Both the position numbers and the translations under genes were made by a program. The notes under the pieces were generated by a model, which saw nothing but the letters and a program-made list of their open reading frames with translations, was not told where the DNA came from and made no database searches. A DNA stretch of 64,000 bases. Source: Aquicoccus porphyridii (GTDB lineage: Bacteria; Pseudomonadota; Alphaproteobacteria; Rhodobacterales; Rhodobacteraceae). Below are positions 26,708 through 35,090 of the stretch, one piece after another. How positions within the stretch are numbered: position 1 is the stretch's first letter; every line of letters starts with the position of its first letter. The stretch is taken from the NCBI RefSeq assembly GCF_008369105.1, contig NZ_VINQ01000004.1, positions 1-64,000 of the forward strand. The letters are read 5' to 3'.

Positions 26708-27952
26708 ATGAGACGTTATTCAGCCTTTGCCGTGGCGCGGGAAGCCGCGCGGTATCACGAGGGATGGGCCCGCGCCTGGCGGTCGCCCGAGCCGAAGACA
26801 AAATACGACGTCATCATCGTGGGTGCGGGCGGGCACGGGCTTGCCACGGCATTCTACTTGGGCCGCAATTTCGGGATCACCAACGTGGCGATCATCGAGA
26901 AAGGCTGGCTCGGGGGTGGCAACACCGGGCGCAACACCACGATCATCCGCTCGAATTACCTGCAAGACCCGTCGGCGGCGATCTATGAGAAATCGCGCTC
27001 GCTCTACGAGACGATGAGCCAGGATCTCAATTACAACGTGATGTTCAGCCCGCGCGGCGTTCTGATGCTGGCGCAGACCGAGCATGAGGTGCGCGGCTAT
27101 CAGCGCACGGCCCATGCCAACGCGTTGCAGGGCGTCGAGACCGAGTTCGTCGGCCCCGAGCGGGTGAAGGAGCTGGTGCCGATCATCTCGCTCGACGGGC
27201 CGCGCTATCCGGTGCTGGGCGGGCTCTGGCAGGCGCGCGGCGGCACGGGTCGGCATGACGCGGTGGCCTGGGGCTATGCGCGGGCATGCAGCGACATGGG
27301 CATGGACATCATTCAGCAATGCGAGGTCATCGGCATTCGCAAGGATGGCGGCAAGATCGTCGGCGTGGACACCACGAAAGGCGCGATCGACTGCGACAAG
27401 CTGGGCGTGGTGGTGGCGGGGCATTCCGGCACGCTGGCCGAGATGGCAGGATTCCGGCTGCCGATTGAATCGGTGGCGCTTCAGGCGCTGGTCAGCGAGC
27501 CGATCAAGCCCTGCATGGATATCGTGGTGATGGCCAACACGGTGCATGGCTACCTGAGCCAGTCCGACAAGGGCGAGATGGTGATCGGCGGCGGCGCGGA
27601 CGGCTATAACAACTATACCCAGCGGGGCAGTTTCCATCACATCGAGGAAACCGTGCGCGCGCTGGTCGAGACCTTCCCGATGGTTTCACGGCTCAAGATG
27701 CTGCGGCAATGGGGCGGCATCGTGGACATGACCGGGGATCGCTCGCCGATCCTCAGCAAAACGCCGGTCGAAAACGTCTTTTTCAACTGCGGCTGGGGCA
27801 CCGGCGGGTTCAAGGCGACCCCGGGCTCGGGCTGGGGCTTTGCGGAACTGGTGGCCAAGGGGCATTCGCCGCTTTGCGAGGATTTCGGGCTCAACCGCTT
27901 CCGCGAGGGCCGGTTCGTGGACGAAAGCGTGGCGGCGGGGGTGGCGCATTGA
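26708..27952 (+). CDS. soxB: Sarcosine oxidase subunit beta
   Basis: A 414-residue flavoprotein subunit of the heterotetrameric enzyme that oxidises sarcosine to glycine, with transfer of the methyl carbon to tetrahydrofolate. The FAD-binding motif GAGGHG is at residues 39-44. RHDAVAWGYARA (His183) corresponds to the region that carries the covalently bound FMN in characterised enzymes. The ATG at 26708 gives the usual MRRYSAFAV start. It is the first gene of the sox operon and is divergent from ccmI. Confidence 0.95.
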   Translation: MRRYSAFAVAREAARYHEGWARAWRSPEPKTKYDVIIVGAGGHGLATAFYLGRNFGITNVAIIEKGWLGGGNTGRNTTIIRSNYLQDPSAAIYEKSRSLYETMSQDLNYNVMFSPRGVLMLAQTEHEVRGYQRTAHANALQGVETEFVGPERVKELVPIISLDGPRYPVLGGLWQARGGTGRHDAVAWGYARACSDMGMDIIQQCEVIGIRKDGGKIVGVDTTKGAIDCDKLGVVVAGHSGTLAEMAGFRLPIESVALQALVSEPIKPCMDIVVMANTVHGYLSQSDKGEMVIGGGADGYNNYTQRGSFHHIEETVRALVETFPMVSRLKMLRQWGGIVDMTGDRSPILSKTPVENVFFNCGWGTGGFKATPGSGWGFAELVAKGHSPLCEDFGLNRFREGRFVDESVAAGVAH

Positions 27953-28030
27953 TGCGGTGGGGTTTCCCGGGAGTTCCGGGGCGCAATCCGGGCCAATCCG
28001 GCGCGTGTGAACATGATCAGGGAGCCATGA

Positions 28031-28044
28031 CATGCTGATCCTTG
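28031..28044 (+). repeat. Direct repeat, upstream copy (duplicated soxD start)
   Basis: CATGCTGATCCTTG is identical to 28582-28595, which contains the real soxD start codon. This copy is also preceded by a ribosome binding site (GGGAG about 7 bases before the ATG) but the frame behind it does not encode SoxD. The two copies bracket a 551-bp segment containing the small membrane-protein gene. Confidence 0.75.
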
Positions 28045-28201
28045 GAAATTGCCGTGGCACCGCCAGATCGGCAGGCAATGGCCGAGCGCACGGGGCAAAA
28101 CCCGCAGGAATCGGCGCAAAACGACCGGGGATTTCCGCTCATTCTTCCTTTGTGGCCGAAACGGTCCCACCTTTGGTTCATTCCGGAGAGGAGGATGAAC
28201 C

Positions 28202-28429
28202 ATGTCGCATTTTGACTATGAAACCAATATCCGAACGCCAACCCGAACCGGGACTGGCGGCGGCGGCGCGGGGGCATTGGCCGTTATACTTCTCGTTCTG
28301 CTTGGCCTGCTCGTGCTTGCCAGCACGTTCGGTGGGCAGGGTGATGGCACCGATGCGGGCGGCACGGCCAACGCACCGGCCGTGGCACCCGACGAAGGAA
28401 CGGCAATGCCGGCGCAACCCGCCGAGTGA
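28202..28429 (+). CDS. Small single-TM protein inside the sox operon
   Basis: A 75-residue protein with a GGAGGA ribosome binding site about 7 bases before its ATG. Its glycine-rich linker and hydrophobic segment (AGALAVILLVLLGLLVLASTF, residues about 23-43) are followed by an acidic, alanine-rich tail ending MPAQPAE. It has no recognisable family. It lies between soxB and soxD, where many genomes have soxD directly, within a segment bracketed by a 14-bp direct repeat. Confidence 0.65.
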   Translation: MSHFDYETNIRTPTRTGTGGGGAGALAVILLVLLGLLVLASTFGGQGDGTDAGGTANAPAVAPDEGTAMPAQPAE

Positions 28430-28451
28430 CTCTCGTGTAAATCTGCCGATG

Positions 28452-28481
28452 AAGGGCGGGCGCCGCGTGGCGTCCGCCCTT
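28452..28481 (+). terminator. Strong hairpin upstream of soxD
   Basis: AAGGGCGG (28452-28459) pairs with CCGCCCTT (28474-28481) and CGCC pairs with GGCG inside, giving a 13-bp stem with one G-T pair and a GCGT tetraloop. No T run follows, so it is more likely a pause site, partial terminator or mRNA stabiliser than a full terminator. Confidence 0.5.
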
Positions 28482-28581
28482 GGCATGTCCGGGGGCATGT
28501 CTGGCCATCCGTTTCGTTCCGGCGTCAAGGCCGGGGCGGACCGAATGGCCGTTTCGTCGCCTGATCGGGAAAGGAGTGTCC

Positions 28582-28595
28582 CATGCTGATCCTTG
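28582..28595 (+). repeat. Direct repeat, downstream copy (at the soxD start)
   Basis: CATGCTGATCCTTG, identical to 28031-28044. It includes the start codon of soxD. Confidence 0.75.
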
Positions 28596-28912
28596 AATGC
28601 CCCTGTTGCGGGGTCAAAGGCGAAGAGACGGAATTTCACGGCGGCGGCGAGGCGCATATCAGGCGGTTCGGGCCGGGTTCGTCCGACGAGGCGTTTCACG
28701 ACTACCTCTTTGCCAAGGAGAACCCGCGCGGCGTGCATTTCGAACGCTGGCGGCATGTGAATGGCTGCGGCAAGTGGTTCCACGTGGCGCGCTGCACCCA
28801 GACGCTCGAAGTGTTCGGCAGCTATTCGGCCCAGACCACCGAGCCACCGCAAGACATCAAGGATGCGATCACGGCCAAGCGGCCGGGCTGGCGCTGGAGG
28901 GAATTCGCATGA
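28583..28912 (+). CDS. soxD: Sarcosine oxidase subunit delta
   Basis: A 109-residue zinc-binding subunit. Cys residues in LECPCCGVKG and CGKWFHVARC are the expected ligands (Cys6, Cys9 and later Cys, His). It starts with AAGGAG 6 bases upstream. The stop overlaps the soxA start (ATGA). In the crystal structures of this enzyme class delta packs on alpha and has no catalytic centre. Confidence 0.94.
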   Translation: MLILECPCCGVKGEETEFHGGGEAHIRRFGPGSSDEAFHDYLFAKENPRGVHFERWRHVNGCGKWFHVARCTQTLEVFGSYSAQTTEPPQDIKDAITAKRPGWRWREFA

Positions 28913-31900
28913 GCACGCGTCTGGCATTTGGTGGTCGGCGGATCGACCGCACGAAACCCGTGGAATTCCGCTTCAACGGCAAGCGGCTCAAGGGGTTCGA
29001 AGGCGACACGCTGGCCTCGGCGCTTCTGGCCAATGACCAGGTGATGGTGGGGCGCAGCTTCAAGTATCACCGCCCGCGCGGGATCGTGGCGTCGGGGGCC
29101 GAGGAACCCAACGCGCTCTTCAACATGGGCGAAGGCGGGCGGTTCGAACCGAACCAGCGCGCCACCACGACCGAGCTTTTCGACGGGCTGAGCGTGACGA
29201 GCCAGAACCATTGGCCGAGCCTCGAATTCGACGTGGGCGCGATCAACAATCGCCTCGCGCGGTTCTTTCCGGCCGGGTTCTATTACAAGACCTTCATGTT
29301 CCCGCGTTTCGCGTGGAAACATGTCTATGAGCCGATCGTGCGGCAATCGGCGGGTCTGGGCAAGGCCCCGAAGGAGCGCGACACCGACCGCTACGAGCAT
29401 TTCCATGCCTTCTTCGACGTCGTGGTGATCGGCGGCGGCGTGGCCGGGCTTCAGGCGGCGAAAGCGGCCGGTGCGGCCGGCGCAAAGGTGCTGCTGATGG
29501 AGCAGACCGCCGATTGGGGCGGGCGCGCCGTGGTCGATGGCGGCGATGTGGACGGCAAGCCGGTGGCGGATTTCGTGGCCGACACGCTGGCCGCGCTCGA
29601 CGCGATGGAGAACGTGACCCGCCGCAGCCGCATGATGGGGGCCGGTGTCTATGATCATGGCTACCTGCTCGGGTATGAGCGGCTGCGCGACCATTGCCCG
29701 GATGTGCCCGGGCCGCGCCATCGGCTCTGGCGCATCCGCGCCGGGCGGATCGTGACGGCGACGGGGGCCATCGAACGGCCGCTCAGCTTTGCAGGCAATG
29801 ACGTGCCCGGGGTGATGCTGGCGAGCGCGGTGCGCGACTACATCGTCGATTACGGGGTCAGCCCCGGCGACCGGGTGGTGGTCGTGACCAACAATGACGA
29901 TGCTTACCGCACCGCCATTGCGGTGCGGCAGGCCGGGCTTGCGGTGCCGGTGATCCTCGATGCGCGGCTCGGCGGCGCCGGGGCGCTGGCCGAAGAGGCC
30001 CGGACACTGGGCATACGCATCGAGACCGGCATGGGCGTGGCCAAGGTGCTGGGCGGCAAGCGCGTCGAGGGCGTGGCGATCTGTGCGCAGGCGGGCGAAG
30101 GCGCGACGCTCGAGAAGATCGCCTGTGACGTGGTGGCGATGTCGGGCGGCTGGTCGCCGGTGGTGCACCTGTGGTCGCATTGCGGCGGCAAGCTCGTCTG
30201 GGACGAGGCCCAGGCGCATTTCCGCCCCGACGGGAAAAAGCCGCCGCTCGGCGCGGACGGCGCGGGCTTCGTGATCCCGGCGGGGGCCGCCAATGGCGCA
30301 TTGTCGCTGGGCGCGGGGCTGGCCGATGCACAGGCCGCGGGGCGGCGCGCGGCCACGGACCTGGGGCTGAAAACCACCAAGCGCAAATCCGCCACGCCGG
30401 AGGTCACGGAGGTGCCCGAGGCACCGATGGAGCCGGTCTGGCTGATGCCGCAGGGCGCGGGGATCAAGCTGCGCATGAAGGCGTGGCTGGATTACCAGAA
30501 CGACGTCAAGGTGAGCGACGTGCAACTGGCCGCGCGCGAGGGCTATGAATCTGTCGAACACACCAAGCGTTACACCACGCTGGGGATGGCGACGGATCAG
30601 GGCAAGTTGAGCAATATCAACGGCTTGGCGATCCTTTCCGATACGCTGGGCCGGCCCATTCCGCAGACCGGGACGACCACATTCCGCCCGCCCTATACGC
30701 CGATTTCCATGGGTGCGATCGCCGGTGAGGCGCGCGGCGAGATTTTCCAGCCGCTGCGCCGCACACCGATGCATGACTGGCACGAGGAACAGGGCGCCCA
30801 TTGGGAGCCAGTGGGCCAGTGGCGGCGGCCCTATTGCTATCCCAAGCCGGGCGAAAGCCATGGCGACGCGGTCACTCGCGAGATCAAGGCGACGCGCGAA
30901 AGCCTCGGGCTTCTCGATGCCTCGACGCTGGGCAAGCTGGTGGTGAAGGGGCCGGATGCGGGGGCCTTCCTCGACATGCTTTACACCAACATGATGAGCA
31001 CGCTCAAACCGGGGCGCTGCCGTTACGGGCTGATGTGCAGCGAGAACGGGTTCCTGATCGACGATGGCGTGGTGGCGCGGATCGACGATACGACCTTCCT
31101 CTGCCACACCACCACGGGCGGCGCCGAGCGTATCCATGCCCATATGGAGGAATGGCTTCAGACCGAATGGTGGGACTGGCAGGTCTACGTCGCCAACGTG
31201 ACCGAGCAATACGCCCAGATCGGCGTGGTCGGGCCGAATGCGCGCAAGGTTCTGGAGAAACTGACCGAGGACGATCTGAGCCGTGATGGGTTCCCCTTCA
31301 TGGCGTGGAAGGATGTTGCCTTCGGCGAGATCGGCGCGCGGGTTTACCGCATTTCATTCTCGGGCGAGTTGAGCTATGAAATCGCCGTGCCCGCCAGCCA
31401 GGGGCGCGCCCTTTGGGACAGGGTGTTGGCGGCCGGAAACGAGTATGGCGTGACCCCCTATGGCACCGAGGCGCTGCACGTGATGCGCGCCGAGAAGGGC
31501 TTCATCATGATCGGGGACGAGACCGACGGCACGGTCATCCCGCAGGATCTGGGCCTTCACTGGGCGATCTCGAAGAAGAAAGAGGATTACCTCGGCAAGC
31601 GGGCGCAGGCGCGCAGCCACATGAGCGATCCCAACCGCTGGAAGCTCGTCGGGCTGGAAACCGTCGATGGCTCGGTCATTCCCGATGGCGCCTACGCGGT
31701 GGCCGAGGGGGTGAATGCCAACGGTCAGCGCAACATGCAGGGGCGCGTCACCTCGACCTATTTCAGCCCGACACTGGGCCGCGGCATCGCCATGGGGCTG
31801 GTCCTGCACGGGCCGGACCGGATGGGCGAGGAGATCGAGTTCCCGGGCACCGATGGCAAGACCTATCGCGCGCGGATCGTGGACCCGGTTTTCTTTGACA

Positions 31901-31926
31901 AGGACGGGGAGAAACAGAATGTCTGA
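28909..31926 (+). CDS. soxA: Sarcosine oxidase subunit alpha
   Basis: A 1005-residue subunit. The N-terminal 2Fe-2S-ferredoxin-like domain without cluster cysteines (RLAFGGRRIDRTKPVEFRFN onward) is followed by an NAD-binding Rossmann motif VVVIGGGVAG near residue 171. A central region is followed, from about residue 615, by a GcvT-like folate-binding domain that channels the methyl group to tetrahydrofolate (YGLMCSENGFLIDDG; the C-terminal half includes GEEIEFPGTDGK). It overlaps soxD by 4 bases and soxG by 8 bases, so the block is tightly coupled. Confidence 0.95.
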   Translation: MSTRLAFGGRRIDRTKPVEFRFNGKRLKGFEGDTLASALLANDQVMVGRSFKYHRPRGIVASGAEEPNALFNMGEGGRFEPNQRATTTELFDGLSVTSQNHWPSLEFDVGAINNRLARFFPAGFYYKTFMFPRFAWKHVYEPIVRQSAGLGKAPKERDTDRYEHFHAFFDVVVIGGGVAGLQAAKAAGAAGAKVLLMEQTADWGGRAVVDGGDVDGKPVADFVADTLAALDAMENVTRRSRMMGAGVYDHGYLLGYERLRDHCPDVPGPRHRLWRIRAGRIVTATGAIERPLSFAGNDVPGVMLASAVRDYIVDYGVSPGDRVVVVTNNDDAYRTAIAVRQAGLAVPVILDARLGGAGALAEEARTLGIRIETGMGVAKVLGGKRVEGVAICAQAGEGATLEKIACDVVAMSGGWSPVVHLWSHCGGKLVWDEAQAHFRPDGKKPPLGADGAGFVIPAGAANGALSLGAGLADAQAAGRRAATDLGLKTTKRKSATPEVTEVPEAPMEPVWLMPQGAGIKLRMKAWLDYQNDVKVSDVQLAAREGYESVEHTKRYTTLGMATDQGKLSNINGLAILSDTLGRPIPQTGTTTFRPPYTPISMGAIAGEARGEIFQPLRRTPMHDWHEEQGAHWEPVGQWRRPYCYPKPGESHGDAVTREIKATRESLGLLDASTLGKLVVKGPDAGAFLDMLYTNMMSTLKPGRCRYGLMCSENGFLIDDGVVARIDDTTFLCHTTTGGAERIHAHMEEWLQTEWWDWQVYVANVTEQYAQIGVVGPNARKVLEKLTEDDLSRDGFPFMAWKDVAFGEIGARVYRISFSGELSYEIAVPASQGRALWDRVLAAGNEYGVTPYGTEALHVMRAEKGFIMIGDETDGTVIPQDLGLHWAISKKKEDYLGKRAQARSHMSDPNRWKLVGLETVDGSVIPDGAYAVAEGVNANGQRNMQGRVTSTYFSPTLGRGIAMGLVLHGPDRMGEEIEFPGTDGKTYRARIVDPVFFDKDGEKQNV

Positions 31927-32488
31927 GGCGAAAACTGCCCTGCCCGGAGCCCTCTTCGACGGGATCGCGGTGATCGAGGAAGCCGGGCTGCAAGGGATGA
32001 TCACGCTGCGCGGCGACCTGGGCGACAAGGCGCTGGCGAGTGCGCTGCACGACGTGACGGGATGCGCCCTGCCCGGCCCGCGCGAGGTGGCGCTGGCGGG
32101 CGAGAAGGGCGCGGCGTGGATGTCGCCCGACGAGCTTCTGGTGATGGTGCCGCATGGCGAGACGGCGGCGGCGGTTGCGACGCTCGATGCCAGGCTGGGC
32201 GAACGTCACGCGCTGGCGGCGGACGTGTCGGATGCGCGGGTCGTGTTCGATATTCGGGGTGCGTATGCGCGCGAGGTGCTGGGCAAGCTGATGCCGGTGG
32301 ATTTCAGCGCCGACGCCTTCGGCCCGGGCCAGATCCGCCGCTCGCGCATGGCGCAGGTGCCGGCGGCCGTCTGGATGACCGGCGAGGATGCGTTCCGCGT
32401 GGTCTGTTTCCGCTCGGTCGCGCAATATGTCTTTGACCTGCTGAAGACCGCCGCGTCCGAGGGGGGCGAGGTCGGGCTTTACGCGTGA
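31919..32488 (+). CDS. soxG: Sarcosine oxidase subunit gamma
   Basis: A 189-residue subunit, GcvT-like in fold. It begins MSEAKTALPGALFDG eight bases inside soxA. WMSPDELLVMVP and DVSDARVVFDIRGAYAREVLGKL are typical. It completes the soxBDAG set. The transcript then meets the convergent MarR gene. Confidence 0.93.
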   Translation: MSEAKTALPGALFDGIAVIEEAGLQGMITLRGDLGDKALASALHDVTGCALPGPREVALAGEKGAAWMSPDELLVMVPHGETAAAVATLDARLGERHALAADVSDARVVFDIRGAYAREVLGKLMPVDFSADAFGPGQIRRSRMAQVPAAVWMTGEDAFRVVCFRSVAQYVFDLLKTAASEGGEVGLYA

Positions 32489-32564
32489 GTGGGCGTGGGA
32501 CAGTGCGTCTTTGCCGGGAAGATCATCTCGGCGAGCCGGTCCACACCACCATGTTAGAGCGTAT

Positions 32565-32584
32565 CGTGTTTGATTGGAAACACG
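32565..32584. terminator. Hairpin between soxG and the convergent marR gene
   Basis: CGTGTTT and AAACACG pair perfectly around a 6-nt loop (GATTGG). There is no long T run; it may act as a weak bidirectional terminator. Confidence 0.4.
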
Positions 32585-32605
32585 CGCCCCGGCTATGCCT
32601 GATCG

Positions 32606-33169
32606 TCACTTTGCCCTGTCGGTAACATCGCCGGCCTGATCTGGTTTGGCCTGATCTTGTTTGGCCTGATCCTCTCCGGCCTGCCCCTGCCCCGCCGCTG
32701 CCATCGCAAGCGTCGTGGCATCAAGCACCGCATGGAGGGCCGCCGCCGTCTCATCGCCAAGCGTGGCGACGATCTCGCCATGCGCCTTCTTCCATAGGGG
32801 CAGCGCATCGGACAGGCGCGCCTTGCCAGCCTCGGTCAGCCGCGCGACCCGCACCCGCCGGTCCGTGTCGCTGCGCCCGATCCCGACCAGACCCGCCTTT
32901 TCCAGCGCGCGCAGGTTGCGGCTGAGCGTCGAGAGGTCGATCGCGAGGATCTCGGACAGCCGCCCCATCGGCTGTGCCCCCTCCGGCCCCAGCGCGATCA
33001 CGTTCATCATCGTGACCTGCGTGGCCTGAAGCCCGGTGGGGCGCAGCGCCGTGTCATAGGCCCGCGTGATCGCCCGCGCGGCGCGCCGGGCGCGAAAACA
33101 CAGGCATTCGGCGGCCATGATCCGCGCAACATCGAGGTGGTCTGTCGTTTCCTCTGTCGTTTCGTTCAT
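32606..33169 (-). CDS. MarR family transcriptional regulator
   Basis: A 187-residue winged-helix regulator. The recognition region is LSEILAIDLSTLSRNLRALEKAGLV and the wing contains DTDRRVRVARLTEAG. The N-terminal CLCFRARRAARAITRAYD has two cysteines that could be redox-sensitive. A 25-residue C-terminal tail repeats the pattern DQAK (EDQAKQDQAKPDQA) and looks like a simple-sequence expansion. It is divergent from the VOC/SRPBCC cluster and likely controls it from the shared intergenic region. Confidence 0.9.
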   Translation of the reverse strand: MNETTEETTDHLDVARIMAAECLCFRARRAARAITRAYDTALRPTGLQATQVTMMNVIALGPEGAQPMGRLSEILAIDLSTLSRNLRALEKAGLVGIGRSDTDRRVRVARLTEAGKARLSDALPLWKKAHGEIVATLGDETAAALHAVLDATTLAMAAAGQGQAGEDQAKQDQAKPDQAGDVTDRAK

Positions 33170-33201
33170 AAGCGGAGCCTGTCCTATCGTCTGAGTTAAA
33201 C

Positions 33202-33231
33202 TTGTATATGCAATTTGTTTTTGCTAAGCAA
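33202..33231. promoter_or_regulatory. Two candidate operator palindromes between marR and the VOC cluster
   Basis: TTGCTAAGCAA (33221-33231) is a palindrome with 5-bp arms. TTGTATATGCAA (33202-33213) is an imperfect one with TTG/CAA ends and an ATAT centre. Both lie in the only AT-rich part of the region, where divergent promoters are expected. Confidence 0.4.
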
Positions 33232-33371
33232 GGCGAAACAGTGATTCACATGGGTGTGGCCATGCACGATCCGCCTCTTGCAACCGACAGTTGCAGCCGC
33301 GCTACGCCAGAAGGCGATGCCGGCGCCGCCCCCCCCCGAACACCCCCCCTACAATCCAAAGGAATCCTGAC

Positions 33372-34298
33372 ATGAGCAAAGCAGAAACCCCCGCGCGGCC
33401 GACCGCCTCCGAGATGCGCGGCGTGATCCCCTATATCGGTTTTGATGGCCGCGCCAACGAGGCGGCGGATTTCTATGCAACGGCCTTTGGCGCGACGGAT
33501 CTCGGACGCATGCCCAACCCCGACGACCCCACCCGGCTGATGCATGCCCAGGTGGGGATCAATGGCGGCGCGCTGATGATGACCGACCACGGGGGCGAAG
33601 ACGGGGCCGAGTCCAAACCGCTGAACCGCGCTCACATGCAGCTTGTCGTCGACGACGGGCGCATGTGGTGGGATCGCGCGGTCGCGGCGGGCTGCACCGC
33701 CCTCGTGCCCTATGAGCGACAGTTCTGGGGCGACGACTGGGGCATGCTCGAAGATCCGTTCGGCGTGCGCTGGGCGGTTCTGCAACCCGGCGACATGCAA
33801 TCCGCGGCCAGCGAGCCGCTGGTCGAGGTCGCGCACCACCTGACGCTGCGGCGTGTCATCGACGCCCCGCGCGCCGCTGTCTGGCGGTGCTGGAGCGAAA
33901 CGGACCTGCTCAAGCAATGGTTCTGCCCCAAGCCGTGGTTCGTCGCGGAGGCCGATTTCGACCTGCGACCGGGCGGGCGCATGAACACGGTCATGGCGGG
34001 CCCCGAGGGCGAGCGCATCGACAGCAAGGGGATCTGGCTCGAGGTGGAGCCGATGCGCCGCCTCGTCTTCACCGACTTCTTCACCGAAGGGTTCGTGCCC
34101 GCGCCGGAACCGTTCATGACCGCGGTGGTCCTGCTGGAAGACGCGCCGGATGGCGGCACGCAGCTTGTCTGGAGCGCGCGCCACGCCAATGCCGAAACGC
34201 TCGAAAGCCACCGGGACATGGGCTGGGAGCCGGGCTGGAACGCGGCGGTGGATCAGCTTGAAGAGGTGGCGAAATCGCTTGCCTCGGACCCCGGCTAA
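33372..34298 (+). CDS. Fusion of a PhnB-like VOC domain and an AHSA1/SRPBCC domain
   Basis: A 308-residue two-domain protein. Residues about 15-145 are a VOC (glyoxalase-fold) domain: PYIGFDGRANEAADFYATAFGA, then DDWGMLEDPFGVRWAVLQP. Residues about 155-300 are a START-like AHSA1 domain: LRRVIDAPRAAVWRCWSETD, QWFCPKPW, LRPGGRM. Both fold types are usually separate small proteins. AAAGGAA lies 8 bases before the ATG. It is the first gene of the cluster and probably a ligand-binding or detoxifying protein; the substrate is unknown. Confidence 0.85.
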   Translation: MSKAETPARPTASEMRGVIPYIGFDGRANEAADFYATAFGATDLGRMPNPDDPTRLMHAQVGINGGALMMTDHGGEDGAESKPLNRAHMQLVVDDGRMWWDRAVAAGCTALVPYERQFWGDDWGMLEDPFGVRWAVLQPGDMQSAASEPLVEVAHHLTLRRVIDAPRAAVWRCWSETDLLKQWFCPKPWFVAEADFDLRPGGRMNTVMAGPEGERIDSKGIWLEVEPMRRLVFTDFFTEGFVPAPEPFMTAVVLLEDAPDGGTQLVWSARHANAETLESHRDMGWEPGWNAAVDQLEEVAKSLASDPG

Positions 34299-34375
34299 AA
34301 CCGCCCCGGGCCCGGTGCCACGCATCGCCGCGGGCCGTCGGGTGCAACGAAGAACAATGAGCGAGAGGATATGAA

Positions 34376-35089
34376 ATGACATGTATTCAAGGTTTTGTCG
34401 GCGCCGTGCCGACCGCGAACCGTGCGGCCTTCATCGACCATGCGGCGCGCGCGGTGCAGGATTTTCGCGACCACGGGCTTGTCGCGGCGGTGGAATGCTG
34501 GGGCGACGATGTGCCTTCGGGCGAGGTCACGTCGTTTCCGCTGGCGGTAAAGGCCGAGGCCGACGAGACGGTGATCTTCTCGTGGTTCATGTGGCCCTCG
34601 AAGGACGTGTATGACGCGGGCATGAAGGCGGCCATGGCCGATCCGCGCCTTGGCCCCGACCAGAACCCGATGCCGTTTGACGGCAAGCGCCTGATCTTCG
34701 GCACGTTCGAGCCGCTGGTGGAACATGGCGCACCGCAAAAGGGCGGCTATGTCGATGGGTTTGCCCTCGCGGTCCCCGCCGCGAACCGCGAGGAGTTTCG
34801 CAAGCAGGCCGCCGCTTTCGCCCCGATCTTTGCCGAGTATGGCGCGAACTGGATCATGGAATGCTGGGAAGAGGACGTGCCGGATGGCGACGTGACCGAT
34901 TTCCGGCGCGCGGTGCAGGCGAAACCCGATGAAGCGGTCGTGTTTTCGTGGATGCAGTGGCCCGACAAGGCAACACGCGACGCGGGCAGTGCCCGGATGA
35001 TGCAGGACAACAAGTTCGACGGGATGGAAATGCCGTTTGACGGCAAGCGCATGATCTTTGGCGGTTTTGTCCCGGTCGTGGAACTCTGA
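34376..35089 (+). CDS. Tandem DUF1428 protein
   Basis: A 237-residue protein made of two copies of a roughly 118-residue dimeric alpha/beta barrel-like domain. The copies align well: GFVGAVPTANRAAFIDHAAR with GFALAVPAANREEFRKQAAA, ECWGDDVPSGEVTSF with ECWEEDVPDGDVTDF, FSWFMWPSK with FSWMQWPDK, and MPFDGKRLIFG with MPFDGKRMIFG. DUF1428 proteins are usually single-domain, so this is an internal duplication. Function unknown. Confidence 0.88.
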   Translation: MTCIQGFVGAVPTANRAAFIDHAARAVQDFRDHGLVAAVECWGDDVPSGEVTSFPLAVKAEADETVIFSWFMWPSKDVYDAGMKAAMADPRLGPDQNPMPFDGKRLIFGTFEPLVEHGAPQKGGYVDGFALAVPAANREEFRKQAAAFAPIFAEYGANWIMECWEEDVPDGDVTDFRRAVQAKPDEAVVFSWMQWPDKATRDAGSARMMQDNKFDGMEMPFDGKRMIFGGFVPVVEL

Positions 35090-35090
35090 G

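Noticed and set aside
28822-31209. A 795-codon open frame antisense to soxA
   Set aside because: Histidine-, arginine- and alanine-rich shadow of soxA without motifs or translation signals.
28909-31926. soxA as DMSP demethylase because of its GcvT-like domain
   Set aside because: It also has the N-terminal ferredoxin-like and NAD-binding domains and is embedded with soxB, soxD and soxG, which fits only sarcosine oxidase alpha.
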